Notes: generated by a model not told the origin, from the sequence alone. A DNA stretch of 64,000 nucleotides from Neonectria sp. B-13 (GCA_002682825.1 NOKP01000010.1:1458839-1522838), one strand, 5' to 3'. Shown: positions 11,344 to 23,400, numbered from the stretch's first letter. Numbers and translations: made by a program.

Positions 11344-14300
11344 GACGGATGAGAGACAACGGTGGCGTGGCGTGGTTTAGGTGGAAAGGGGAAGGGGGGA
11401 GACGACGTGGGACGTGGGAAGGAAGGTGCGACAGAGCACACGCAAACAAACCGCAGGCACGCCCGAGAGAATGTGGGCAGGTAAGGTAGGTAGTAGGTAG
11501 GTAGTAAGAAGCCCGAGGTAGGAGCCTGTGTATGAATAATACGGAGGTAGGTAGTGGGCAGGTTGGTTGGTAGTGGGTAAGGTACGGAGGTAGGTAGGAA
11601 GCTATCGGAGCTTAGCTCAGGCACGCGGAAGCACGGGAGCGGGAAGGAGGAGGAACATGAGCTTGAGAGAAGCAAGGCTACTACGTGCGACGAACGGATG
11701 GGGGCGATGCGTCAAGGAGGGCGGCCAAAGAGAGCCAAATGGGACCAAAGAGGACCAAAGAGGCGGGGAGGGAGGACTTGGGGAGTCGAGTGAAAGAGGG
11801 GCTTTACAACTGCGTGGAGTGACAGACAGTACGAATATTACAGTATGTGCTGCGTACCAGACTACGTACCGTAGCAGTCAGTCCAACAAGCTCAGGATCC
11901 GGCGTTGATGAGACGAAGGATTCAGTTGGTCAATGCGACGTCCCCAAGCGGAGAACAGCCTCAGAGCGCGGGAGTGGAATGGCGGGCGGGGCCGTTGATG
12001 GTCGCTTCAGGGTCAGTCGGCTCGATTGTGTTTAGCGCCAGGAACTGAATCCGCGAGCTTCCGGAATTTTGATTGCCACGAGTTTGGCTGCCAGTTAGCT
12101 CTAGCTCTAGCTCAGCAAGGAATTCTTTTTAGCGGCCAATTACTTCGTGCATCAGGTCAGTAGTTCCTGCTAACGGGCTGCGATGGTTTATGTGCGTTGG
12201 TATGGTGTTGGTGAGTATTCGGGGCCGGGTTCCCGCCAGTCAGTAACAGTTATTATGTGTCCGAGCATCCGGATGTTTGCAAGCAGCCCTCCATAACCTA
12301 CCGGAGAGTGTTTTCAGTCTGCCGTTGTCCCAATTCCTTCCTGCAGAAGCCAGGTAAAGCCCATCTACGTTGGTGTGGTGATGTGCCAACCAAACTGACA
12401 TGGGTGATGTGCCAACACAAGGTGGATACCTACCTCACTTGCATGACAATGCACATGCGATGGATGGGCGAGATGGATTGATTGCAGTGGGGGAGTTGTT
12501 GGCGATGAATCGGAAGTTGGACAAAGTACAGCAACAGGAAAGTAAGACAAGTTCCAGATAAACACAAAGTGCACATGCATGCATGCTGAGGGACGCGAAG
12601 GAAACGCGAAGGAACCACGAAATGAATATTTGGGTTGCAGTCGAGAGGAGTGATGGCATGGTTGGAGTTCCTGGTGAGATGCATACCTGGGCAAATAACT
12701 GTCATGGAAGAAGATCCGTCCATTTAAACGCAACGGGCTATTGGCTTATAACATGCCCAACTGCCCACTGACGAATGTTCCGGCTTGTTATTACGTTTGG
12801 AAGGGCGTTCAGGTCGAGAGTACTTAGTAGTACGAATAGTGGCCGCAGGTGACTTCGCATCTTCCATAGCAGAAAGCTGAACTTCTGTTCATCCAACGTG
12901 GCAGGTAGGGAAGGCAAACACTCCGAGAATTTTACCCAAGACGTTGCCAAGAAACAAACATTGATTTTCAAGGCCCAGGGTAGTTGGAGATGTGGTGGTG
13001 TGGACGGGAGATTGTGTGCATTGAGGAATTTGAGGCAGGGAGACAGACGGTCCAATAATGAGTGGGTCGTCGTAACTGCCTTGGGTATTGAGAGTCTTGG
13101 AAGGTCGTGCGGGGGGAACTGGAAGGAGGTGCCACCGCTAGCTTGGCGACCTGGCGTCACTCCACTCCTAGCTGTCTCAGGTGGCTCTGGAGCGTTGAGT
13201 GCTGCGGATGGACACCTGAAAACGGTCGACTGGGCACGTTAGCCTCGAGTCCCTAGACCGTTCGCTTGGGAGCCGGCGAACGCAACAATAACAACATGAA
13301 GATGAAGATGAAGGTGGAACTGGGACTCTTCGCGAAGGCGAAGAGCCCTGCGAAAATATCGTTGGTGCCACTTGTCTTCCGAGCTCAGCCCTTCGTGCCA
13401 GCTAAAATGACATGCTTCTGTGTTTCTGCGCCCCCTCCTCCGGGATTCCGCCGCTTCCCTTGTCGCAGATATCGATCCTCTCCCTCGGAATAACCACCCG
13501 CTAAAACACAATTAATACACAACCACCAAGACATCTGTTTCCTCCCCGCCGCCGCGCCTTGCTATCCGTTGCTTGGCGACACGCGTTCGCTACGTGAAGC
13601 ATGAATCGGCCCAGGAGTCGTCCCCCCCAGGGTCTGGTCGCCTTCGCGGAGTCAAGCCCGGAGGGAGTTAAGCCTCAGGGCGGACTCAACGCCAGATTCA
13701 ACACCAGATCCAACCGTAACGGAGTTCAGGACGTCCCAGAAGTCCGGGCTCGCCAGCGTCACTCCCAGAAACTCTCACAAGCTCCCTGGAACTCCCTGCC
13801 CTGCGACTCCCGCTAGTCCGCTCCTGGGCCCGTGCAAGCCTCCGCGGCGGCGGCATCGTGCTTCAGATCTGTCGCAGGACAGGGGCTCCCCCCTTGCGGA
13901 TGCCCCGAATATCCCCTGTCAAACTGCTCGCCTGCTCCCTGTCTCGAGGTGAGCTTCTTTTTTACGCTCTCGTCTTATCACTGGACCAATCCTGTTCTAT
14001 TTGGCATCGACTTAAAACATTGGATAGCATAGCCACCCAGGTTGGGTTGAATGCCCTCGGCTTGGCCTGCTTTGGTCTCGTCCGAGTCCCGCCCCCCCCC
14101 CCCCTACCACCCTACGACCTCGTGGCCGGCTCCGTCGTACCTAGTCGTACGCACCTATTCGTCTCTCTCTTTCTCTCTCGTCCCTTTCTGGTTCTTGTTT
14201 CTTCTCTTGTAGTTCACCCCCCCCTCACCATTCTCTTCTCTGGTGACTGGATCATCTTTCCCATCTTCATGATCATCGTCGTGGTCTAGGTGGCAGGGCC

Positions 14301-14563
14301 ACACCCAGTGTGACTTCAGCTTGCTCTCTTGTGTTGAACAACTTTTCTCTCTTCCTCTCCCTATCTTTCCCTTTCTCTTTGCCTTGCCTCTCATTGCTTG
14401 GCTGGGCCCTGCCCGTCCCTTCCCTTCCCTTCTCTGCGGCTGGAATCGCGAGCTTCCCTGAAAATCGAAAACCTCACCGGCTGGGACTATTTTCACTTAG
14501 ATCTTCGGGACAAGGTGCCAGCGAGACAACAACGCACATGTTAGCTGTCTTCTCTTGCCTACC
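11344..14563. other. Divergent intergenic region (3.2 kb)
   Basis: Promoters of the 532-residue protein (-) and the Ser/Thr-rich membrane protein (+) must lie here. The right third (13940-14440) is strongly pyrimidine-rich, with C13 at 14092-14104 and CT tracts, as in fungal core promoters and 5' leaders. A GTGAGC donor-like site at about 13948 and a TTAG acceptor-like site near 14544 allow a leader intron. A 14-nt direct repeat (GGTGATGTGCCAAC) occurs at about 12378 and 12405. No gene is supported. Confidence 0.6.
11470..11605. repeat. Degenerate TAGG/GGTA-rich tract
   Basis: Imperfect GGTA/TAGG units recur in the upstream region of the 532-residue protein gene; on its sense strand they read CTAC/TACC. 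Such tracts are common in fungal promoters, and no function can be assigned. Confidence 0.7.
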
Positions 14564-14591
14564 ATGGCCTTCTCAACAGCTACTGTTATGA
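14538..14591 (+). promoter_or_regulatory. Upstream ORF overlapping the start of the membrane protein gene
   Basis: An ATG at 14538 opens a 17-codon frame (MLAVFSCLPWPSQQLLL, stop TGA 14589-14591). It runs over the main ATG at 14564 in another frame. If this leader is transcribed and unspliced, it would lower translation of the main ORF. The TTAG at 14541-14544 could instead be the end of a leader intron that removes this ATG. Confidence 0.45.
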
Positions 14592-16810
14592 GGACTCTCA
14601 CCTCATACCAGCTCATCGCGACGACCATCACAGCACAACCGGAGGTAGCCACAACTACTGTTCTCCCAGAGCCCACAACCGTCGTCAAGTCCGTTGTCGA
14701 GGAGCCCGTCGCCGACCCGTCCCGGAACGCGTCAAGCTCCTTGGTCGAAACCTCGATACTGAGCTCGACGTCGTCTTTTCCGGTTCCATCCACTTCGGCC
14801 GTATCCTCCACGAACTTCCCTACCTCGGATGCATTGGAACCAACTTCCTCCAGCTCGACTCCGTCTGAATCAACTTCGGCCGAGTCAACTTCGTCAATTT
14901 CGGCTTCAACGTCCGCCCAGAATCTAAACTCTACTCGGATCCCGACGACCACCCGGATTCCAACGACCACCCGGGTTCCGACATCAAGCTCCACACCCCT
15001 TTCTGCCTCTTCTGTTGCAGACCAAAACACACCCGTTTTCGCAAAGAGACCTACTCAGCCAGTAGGCGAGAGCCAGAACCCGCAACTCCCACCGACGACC
15101 CCAGCAAACATCCCTCCCGAAGAGTTTGTTCCACAGACAACCTCGGAGACAACTTCATCGGCAACCCCACAGGCAACCTCACAGGCAACCTCACAGAGCC
15201 TTCCACAGACTACTGAAGAGAGCGCTCGAAAGACCACTCAGACCGCCTCCTCATCAGAGTCGATTGAGAAGGCTGTACTGCAGCCTATCCCCGGTGCTAG
15301 CACTGCCATCACTACTTCCAGTGGAGCATCTTCAACCCCTTCTGACCTATCTTCTGTTATCTCGTCGATAGTCCAGACTCAGTCGGAATCAACAACGGCA
15401 GCTTCTGTGCCCCAATCCACCCAGTCGTTCGACAACTCAACCCCGGATGACGACGGTTCAGGAATCACCAACCCACAGTCCACCTTCACCACAGCAACTT
15501 TGCCAGGTGGCCGTCTGACAACAATTGGTCTCGATGCGACGGCTGCGAGCGACCAGGCCTCGAGCCCTTCCGAAACCGACGTTGGCATTGTTGAGGCCTC
15601 TACCAATGTACCACCGACGCCGGTTCTGGTGGGAAGCATTTTCGGGGGGTTTGCACTGCTGTCTGCCATCGTGTGCTTGTTGTGGTTCTTGAGACGCCGG
15701 ATGACCAAGAAGCGCCGCAGCACACTCTTGACACCCCTAGGGCTACCCCCCGGCGCCGGCCGTAGAGAAAAGAAGTACGAAATAGACACGGAATCATTGG
15801 GGCCTACTCCTCGATCGACCAAGCTCGCAGCTGCCTTGAGTTTCTATCCCAAGAAATTCGGCGAGAAGCTGAGCCACCTGCCGGCCAACAGCTCGAGTTC
15901 TAACGTCAACATGAACCGAGGGAACTCGCAATTCCTAGACGATGCTCCCACTCACAGCCGCAACGGCTCGGTAGAAAACCAGGCTCGAGGAACAGAAAGC
16001 AGCAGTCGACTTCAGGGCTGGTGGTCGCGAGTGATCCAAGATACTAGCTCCGAAGACATTTCAGCTCAGGATATGGCCGAAAGGGCGAACTATCCAGGCC
16101 GTGGGCGTTTTTCGAGCATGGACGGGGGTCGGCTTGATCGTGAAACCCAGCAACAGAGGATGACCCGTGGCCACAGTGTCAGCAGCTGGACCGACGGAGC
16201 ACCAAGCCCGAACCCCTTCACAGACGACAATGCGGTATTGGCGGGCTCAACAAAGCAATACTATCCTGCACCCTTGCAGCCGAAAAATCCATTCTCCGAT
16301 TCTCACTCCATCACACCCCCTGCGACAGCGCAAATGGGTCCGGCTGGCTATGCCCAGGAGGTTCAGAGATCAAGAGGCCAGTCGACGGGTCGTGGACCGA
16401 ACCCTCGAGCGGCCGGCAGGCTAGGAAACCCCAGCGCAGAGTCATTTTATCGCGATTCGGGCGCAACCAACAGCTCATTTGAGATACGGCGCAACAAGAC
16501 CCATTCAAACCCGTTCGACCTCGAAATGGACCGCCACCAACATCCCGTGGATGCCAACATGGGCCCTCCACCACGGGTTCCCGTGCCCAGCTCCATCTAT
16601 GACATGCCGAGACCTAATAGCACCCGCACGCGTGGTGACAGCTTCACCTCGCGCTACACGAGTGGCGCGGGTTGGACAGGAGAATATGGGACCATGAGAC
16701 CGGCATCCTCGAAATGGAATAGCAATGTTGGATATGTGCCGATTGGGCATTTGAGGAGCGACAGCGACAACAGCGTGGTCGGCCGGGTTGATGTCGGTCA
16801 GGCGATGTAG
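14564..16810 (+). CDS. Ser/Thr-rich single-pass plasma-membrane protein (Wsc/Mid2-like architecture)
   Basis: Single exon, 748 aa, starting at ACCATGG. Residues 1-350 are Ser/Thr/Pro-rich and probably O-mannosylated, with small tandem repeats (RIPTTTRIPTTTRVPT; QATSQATSQ). One hydrophobic span lies at about 354-378 (LVGSIFGGFALLSAIVCLLW), followed by stop-transfer RRRMTKKRR. The ~370-residue cytosolic tail is disordered and carries NPFTD at 550, NPFSD at 575 and NPFDL at 649. NPFxD is the Sla1-binding endocytosis signal known from the yeast cell-wall sensor Wsc1. The layout (mucin-like stalk, one span, tail with endocytic motifs) resembles wall-stress sensors, but there is no WSC Cys domain and no clear N-terminal signal peptide. 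The sensor role is inference from architecture. Confidence 0.8.
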   Translation: MAFSTATVMRTLTSYQLIATTITAQPEVATTTVLPEPTTVVKSVVEEPVADPSRNASSSLVETSILSSTSSFPVPSTSAVSSTNFPTSDALEPTSSSSTPSESTSAESTSSISASTSAQNLNSTRIPTTTRIPTTTRVPTSSSTPLSASSVADQNTPVFAKRPTQPVGESQNPQLPPTTPANIPPEEFVPQTTSETTSSATPQATSQATSQSLPQTTEESARKTTQTASSSESIEKAVLQPIPGASTAITTSSGASSTPSDLSSVISSIVQTQSESTTAASVPQSTQSFDNSTPDDDGSGITNPQSTFTTATLPGGRLTTIGLDATAASDQASSPSETDVGIVEASTNVPPTPVLVGSIFGGFALLSAIVCLLWFLRRRMTKKRRSTLLTPLGLPPGAGRREKKYEIDTESLGPTPRSTKLAAALSFYPKKFGEKLSHLPANSSSSNVNMNRGNSQFLDDAPTHSRNGSVENQARGTESSSRLQGWWSRVIQDTSSEDISAQDMAERANYPGRGRFSSMDGGRLDRETQQQRMTRGHSVSSWTDGAPSPNPFTDDNAVLAGSTKQYYPAPLQPKNPFSDSHSITPPATAQMGPAGYAQEVQRSRGQSTGRGPNPRAAGRLGNPSAESFYRDSGATNSSFEIRRNKTHSNPFDLEMDRHQHPVDANMGPPPRVPVPSSIYDMPRPNSTRTRGDSFTSRYTSGAGWTGEYGTMRPASSKWNSNVGYVPIGHLRSDSDNSVVGRVDVGQAM

Positions 16811-18684
16811 TCTGTAAGGTACATGTACGACTTGTGGGACTTGCATGGACGGAGCGGTTATACCAATACGGGGGAGTTAACATGAACGGACCCATTCCTT
16901 CGCTGCCACGGGGGCGAATACCAACGAGGGACTGAGACATGGCGTTTCTGGCATAGTGAGAGCTTTAGATGGATATCCCGCAAGATGGCGGTGATGCGGC
17001 AAAAGACGACGTGGCAATACTCTGGTGATTGCATTGAAAAGGACATTCGTTCCGTTGAATCTAGACAACTGACGCTACTTTCGTTATACATATACTCTTT
17101 CTTTTCTTCTGCGCTTTTAACATCGCGCCTGTAATAATATCCTAGCTTGCCATCTGCAATGTCCCTATCAGTGCCAGCACACCGTGACAAAAACGACGAG
17201 GGGGCATGGTACGACATGTGGAGGCAACCCAGTTACCGTCGCATATATAGGGTTATAATCCTAAACCTTTAGCATACCCAGCTACGCAGTACTAGCAAAT
17301 CCAAGTGACGTGCTGCTCAAGACGCATATGTATGTTTCTACTTGCTGGTCTCTTCTGTTTTTGAGGAGATCACATGACGGTACAACTAGGAAATTGAGGT
17401 CTTAGATTTCTACACTTTAGTATCCTGTCATAGGTAATTAATTACCTGCCCTTGGTCTTAGGGTTTTGTTAAACGCAGGGCTCCCATCCTACTTTCACCA
17501 TACAAGTCTCTCTATTTTCTACCCCCTTCTCATCGCGCCTGTGATTATCCTTATGCAATACAGATGTCGTTGGTGATCTATTTGAAGAACTTCATGATGC
17601 CAAGAAAAACGGGATCAACAGGCGTGACCAACACGTATCGCCGCCTTTCGGCTTGTTCATTAGGGCAGCTGCCCACTCCTTACCTCACTCAGTAGGTACG
17701 TTGAGTTAGATTGAGCAGAGAGTCACCAATTTCTTCATAGAACCCGAGAACCCTCATAGTTATCAAGCGTCGCGGCGAAACCACCGTGCCCATGACGCGA
17801 GCTTTGCCAGGCCGTGTCATCCGTGACCAAGCTCTCAAAAAGGCACCACGTTCAACGACCCATGACAAGCCCTTGCGCTTACACGGGAAAAACAGGCGCA
17901 ACCCCATTGGACAAATCACAAATCCATTCAAACGTGTGCACCGGGGAATGGTTCCCTCAGAGCCAAAAGTGGCGTGACGCGCACATGACATCATCATCAA
18001 TATCGAGGCTCAGCGCGAAAAGATCTTCATGCGAACATTTCATTGGCTATTAATCCATTAAGTGACATGCAGGGTGACGCGAAAAGTCGCGGTCGACGCG
18101 CCCATCATCCTCTTGGCGCGTAAATCAACCTCACACGCGTTCTCACCTACTCCACTCTCCACCTCAAGCGCCGATTCTCACAAGGAAAAGAATTGGAGAG
18201 CATGTGCGTACGAATAGATTCATCTGCCAAACAACAATAGTTTACACAGTTCGTGTAGTCCATCAACGTGTCCCAATTGCCTCCCATAAATCCTATTGTG
18301 AAGAGGGAAGCCCCTTCATCCTGACCCTGCACGTAGCCTTAGCCATTGTTCTACACTTCCCACCACTGTCTCGCGTGTACCATCGAGATGAAACAAATAA
18401 ATCCCCTCCTGGCCGGGAAATCTGGCCACCCCCTCTTGGGCCTCCCAAAGGTGGCCGTTGATGCCGAGTTGTCTATCCCAACGCCCCTGAAAACAAGAAG
18501 CAAACCAAAGAGCCTTTATACACCCGACGGGTTGTGGCAATCCAAAAAAAAAAAAGTAAAGACAAAAAGAAAATGTGTGCGTATGCGCGCGCGTGCTGCA
18601 ATATGTGCTGTCATGGTATCATGTACACAAGGAAAAAAAGTGGTAAGGTCATCCTGCTGGCCCAGTCTTTGCCGACTCGGTAGG
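16811..18684. other. Convergent intergenic region (1.9 kb), no gene seen
   Basis: This is 3' sequence shared by the membrane protein gene (+) and the Whi5-like gene (-). It is more A/T-rich than the flanks (for example 17220-17480) and has an A12 run at 18544-18555. No frame shows coding character. Confidence 0.6.
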
Positions 18685-19882
18685 TCAGGCCAGTGGCCCC
18701 TCATAATTCAGCCGTCGTCGGGCCACGCTAAGGGGCGTCCGGGCCGCAGGTAGAGCGACCGGCGTCCTCCAGGGTTTTTGTGCCGGACTGGGTGTGATAT
18801 TGACGAAGTCGGCAAAGTCGAAGCCCTGACTGGGAGTGGTGGGGAAGAGGTTGCCACCGCCGGGCGTCATCATCATCGACGACGGCAAGTCTAGCTTGCT
18901 GTTCTTCTGGGGGGGAGTTGAGGGAGGCTCCATAAGGGTCTTGGTCGTCCGGACCGCTGGTGAGGGGGATGCAGCGAGATAAAGAAGTAGATCTGCGCCC
19001 TCCTCGCCCGTCTTGCCACCATTTGGGCCTGATGCCGCATTGTCCTTGCTCTGTTTGTTGCCGAGGGTCCGGCTGCGCATGGGCGGCGTGCGAGGGGGGG
19101 ACGAGCGCACGTTGAAGGAGTGCACAGGCAGAAGATCGTCGTCGTCATCCGATGGTGCGGCGAAGTTTGGAGAAGTAAGCTCGCTGGTCAGGAGACGCTG
19201 CTGGAAAAAGGAGACATCTGGGCCGGCAGAGGTGGTGAAGTGCTGCTGGCGGCGGGGCTTTATGGGAGACGAGTTGGCCAACTGGTGGCTATCCTTCCAG
19301 TTAAGGTGACTGAATGACTTGTGTGCGGTTGGAGAGCCTCGAAACCGTTTGCTGGGGCTTGACGAGATAGTTTCAAAGGTGGCAAAGTAGGTGCGCTTGC
19401 GATGGCCGGTGCTGCCGTTACTAGAGCCGACGGCATCGGAGAACAGGGGCGCTTTGAGGGGTGAGCTCATCAGCGTGCGAGAGGGGTATGGGAGATCCGA
19501 GGCACTGGAGGAGGAATCCGAGAGGACATCACCCTCAGTGAGGCGTTTCCGTCGTATCTCCTCCTCGAGTTTGGGTTCGATGGTGTCAAGGGTGAGGTCT
19601 TCCCAGCCATGCTTGGCCTTGAATTGGGCGAGGGCGAGGCGGTTCTGTAGATGTCGAGCAATCTAAGACGAGGAAAGAGAGAGAGCATTAGCAATGTTGC
19701 TACCTTGAGAGGAAACACAGAGCGAGATAGTTGATGATGATGACGACGATGATGGTATGATGGGGACGGAACGGGGTTGAGAGGGGGTTGGTTGGCATCC
19801 CTGAACTTACCTTGCTCACTTCTGCACGCTTGAGGATACTGTCGACGACATCCTCGGGCTGCTTCTTCCACGGCGACGGCAT
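18685..19882 (-). CDS. Whi5/Nrm1-like G1/S transcriptional repressor
   Basis: Two exons, 19811..19882 and 18685..19662, with a 148-nt intron (GTAAGT...TTAG); 349 aa. The joint gives EVSKIARHLQNRLALAQFKA then KHGWEDLTLDTIEP. This is the conserved GTB-type segment (about residues 25-60) by which Whi5/Nrm1 repressors bind SBF/MBF. A second conserved block, ADLLLYLAASPSPA, lies at about 247-260. The rest is disordered and rich in Ser/Thr-Pro sites (SPSKR, SPIKPRR, TPPMR, TPSPAQK), as expected for a CDK-inactivated repressor. Such proteins hold G1/S genes off in the nucleus until CDK phosphorylation. The first ATG on this strand is at 19882, but the frame stays open back to 20216 without an ATG, so a longer N-terminus from a near-cognate codon or an unseen exon is possible. 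Confidence 0.82.
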
Positions 19883-20490
19883 GACCTCGTGCTTGGACAA
19901 GCTCCTGTATTTTCTGTTGCCTTCTCTTTCTGCCGATTGTGTCTTGTGAAATCGATTGTTGGCGGCGAGTTTCTTTGGGCGTTGTTGCGGAGTGGGTTGC
20001 GGTAGAGGCGGAGGTGGTGTGTGAAGAAGGTTTTCGAGGTCGAGCGCTGAGACCGAAGTGGGAAGGAGAGTTGAATGGGCGACGGACTGGGGCCAAGTCA
20101 AGGTGTAAGCGGGCCGGTACGGGGATGGAACCGTGCAAGCGTGAGACAGTTGGTTGGCCGGGTGCAGGGAAGAAGATGAAGAGACAAAGAAAGAAGAGAA
20201 CCGCTTTGCTAGTAGCTAGGTAGGTGTTTGCCAGTCTGTCTGTCTGTCTGCCTGTCTTCCTGTCTGGGGAGAGAGTGACTAGAAAGGGGGCCGTTCGGTG
20301 GTTGTTGAGTGAACGGAGGACGACTGAGCGTGGCGGGCGTGCACAAGTGAAGAGAGTAGGTTTTTTCTCTTCTTCTCCTCCTTCGCCGTATTATTAGTTG
20401 CACTCGGGAAACGGAAAGCTCAGTGAGAACTTGGGTCGTTCAGCCCTGGGGCGGCAAATTGACTGGCTGATGGAGAGACGAAATTGGTCG
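19883..20490 (-). promoter_or_regulatory. Long ATG-free 5' leader of the Whi5-like gene
   Basis: No ATG occurs on the minus strand for 608 nt upstream of the start at 19882; the next is at 20491-20493. The part from 19883 to 20215 is also open in the frame of the protein, with TTG and CTG codons, including a TTG at 20101. The leader contains a CAGA-type tetranucleotide tract at about 20234-20250. The transcription start is not known, so the true leader length is not known. Confidence 0.5.
20234..20250. repeat. (GTCT)n microsatellite
   Basis: Four perfect GTCT units, continuing imperfectly to about 20266, lie in the upstream region of the Whi5-like gene. Confidence 0.85.
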
Positions 20491-23400
20491 CATTCCTCTG
20501 GAAACGGGGCCCCCCAGATTAAAAAGTGAGCACACAGGCCAAGCACCACTGGACCATTGGAGTGACACCACTCATGCACGCACTTTGGACCGGCAACGCG
20601 ACACATGGGCTAGAGGCCATAGGGCACTCGGGGTCCTGGGCGGCCCTCCGCCTCGGCGCCACCTGAGGGGGAAGGGCCCTGAGGCGCTCCCATTCACACA
20701 ATCAATGGGGGGTGCTGCTTGGACGACGAGACAAGGGGGTTACAGGGCAAACAGGGCTACGGGCCTGGTTAACAGGGGCTAAAGTGCCCGAGTGCGGCGA
20801 CTGTCGTTGGCCCAGCGGCAGCCGAGGCCAGCCTAAGCTAAGGTACTCAGCTCGACCCGGGATCTCATTCCTTTCCTTTCCGGGCATTCTTACGGCGACG
20901 TGGTCTAGCTACAGTGGAAGAACGACCACTGGCCAAACTGACTGGCTGGCTGATCGTGGGCTGAACAGTCGGCCTCTTCCACCCCAGGCCCAATCGTCGA
21001 CCCGAAGATCGATCGGCTTCGTCTGCCCCTGTCCCCTTTGTCCCTCTGTTCCCTCTCCTCTTCCCTAAAACGGCAATGTAGCTCATCGTCGCCGTGATGA
21101 TCGTTCCGATCCTGCGTGCTGGATCCGTCCACGGCCAAGATGCAAGGCACGCCAATAGGCCGCGGCTATCATCCCGCCATGCCATGCTCGAGGACGAAGA
21201 CACTCTGTCTCCTTCTCCACCAGTTCACACAGCCAGCCACAGTAAACGTTCTCCTAGTCTATTCCCATCTCATCGCTGCAGTTCATTGCCCATGTTGGTG
21301 GTTTTGGCAACAGCTGGGCCGAATCAAGGTAGAGCTGTTATAGGTGCGACACTTATGAGAGCCGTTGTGAAGCTTGGGCGTCACCTCGCCGACATCAGTC
21401 AAGCAAACTGGGCATTTGGCGATGATGACCAATCTCAACGAGGCTACAGTAGCCAACTACGAGGCCTAACTTAGGCGTTTCTGGCCGGAGACGATGCTCG
21501 TCGAGGCGGGCTAAGCAATTAGGATGAGGGACAGAGCTCCTTTCTCAGCCGCCCACTAGTTGCGAGTAGTTCCCTGGACGACAATTGCTCGCAAGCAAGC
21601 ATATCATCGACATTGTTTGCTTTGCCGTGGATTTTGGTATTGTGACGAAGTGGGAGAAGCAATTGAGCTTACTGGAGGGATGACCGGAAGCCGCTTAAAA
21701 CCTGCACCGTGGGAGATGATAATACGTAGCATGCCATCGTTGGCGTAATTGCTCCGCACAAAGAAAGTTAGATAGAAGTCAATGAGGGGACCAAGAACTT
21801 CTGGAGACAACGGTGGGTGACAAGGAAGAGAGGATTGTCCCGCCGGTGTGTACGAAAATGCCACTTTGGCCAGGGGACACAGCCAAGGAAGCTCGTGTTC
21901 CTCCATCAATCAACCATGCCTGCAGTTGGGTGTTGCAGCGAGTGTTGGCAGCTGATGACGACTCCCTCACCCAACTGCGTGTCGACCACCCTCCCTGGCT
22001 TCTTGTGCCAATCGTTCGCCACATCGGCGTGTCAATGGCAGCATGGAGAATTGGGAGTCGCCGGGCCAGAGATAAGGAGCATCCACTTAGAGAGAGAGCC
22101 AAATATGGAGGCTGATGCTACGGTAGGTAGAGACAGAGGTAGGTACAGTACAGAGCTACGGTGTAGAGCAACCGGCGCCGTCATGGCAAAACAGGGGAGA
22201 TGAGAACCTGTTAATTAGCCGCTCACTGATTTGCCTCCCTCGTGGGATCAACGCTCGGGAAGTGGGTTGGGTGGGCTTTTCGCTGGGCATGGGCGTCGAG
22301 CCGGGGGGGTCATGCAATTGCATCTCGAGACGAAACTGACAATCAAAGATTGGAACTTTGACTAAATTCTCTGCATGTGTCCGAGATGCAAGGAAACGGG
22401 AACACGAGCAGAATACCGATAATGAGGTATGTGTGAACTCTCTTTTATCATTTTAGGCCCCGCCCGTCGTATTCAGCTGCAACGCAAAGAAGCTGGAGCA
22501 GTCAGGATTCGACATGCGCAGTCGTCGTCAGCCGCCGTCATCATCACCTCTCTATCCATATATCCGTCTCACACCACAATTCCCAGTTCATTCATTCAGC
22601 AGCGGACATACCGCCAGAAACCCCCTCCACATCACGAGGCCAAACAAATACATGTCCCTACAAAGCATCGGCACCTCAGTTCGTGTTCCTCCGGAATGGG
22701 CCTCAGCCCTGCATGTTGGCTACAAGCCCATCGGCTTCTAGACCTGCGCCGTCGTTGAGATGGAGGGGCGAAGTGGGCAGGCTCGGGGCTTTTGGGACCT
22801 CGGGGCCACAGCAATGTATTGTCTGTACTCGCATTGGTGTCATCTTTAATACCGAATCCCTAATTGCGGCTCGCTTGTGAGACGTAGAAACAAAATGGAC
22901 AAAGGGGCTTTGATAAACAAAGCGAGTGATTAGACCCCATTGAGGTCCCGGTGGAACCCGCGCTCGAGACGCTCAGTCTTGAATAGAACAACAGCCATAC
23001 TTCTGAAACGAGATACACGATCAAGGCGATCCAACAGGCGGCTGTTTTGTCCAATCCACCTGTCTTACTACCCACAAGTCACAAATGTAGAACAGGATTT
23101 GCTGTCCATCTTCGTTGCGTTCCCTCGATCGCAATTTCGTTGGAGGAAGCACCAGGCCCGCTGTTTAAGGGGCGACGTCATCACTCGAAGATGCCCCAAG
23201 GTCCAAGGATCTCGCGGTCCCCGCCCGTAAATTCGCCGACCAGAGGCCTAGCCCTTGTTGGGCCTTGACTCCTGTGCCTTGGAAGATCCATCCATTGCTG
23301 GGCTGCCGGGCGCCCATTTGCTGTTCAGGGAGGGAGATACCAACGGGTTTCGTCTTTTTTGGGAGTTGTTGCCGCTGGTTGCGGTCCATTGGCGGCTTGC

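Noticed and set aside
11090..11675. N-terminal extension of the minus-strand frame that would make a 719-residue protein
   Set aside because: The text is Pro/Ser/Leu low complexity without an ATG start, and a clean GTAAGC...CTAG intron joins the short ATG exon at 11343 directly to the globular part.
14497..15030. 177-codon minus frame antisense to the Ser/Thr-rich protein
   Set aside because: Its Val/Glu/Ser-rich text is the mirror of the repetitive Ser/Thr codons of the real gene.
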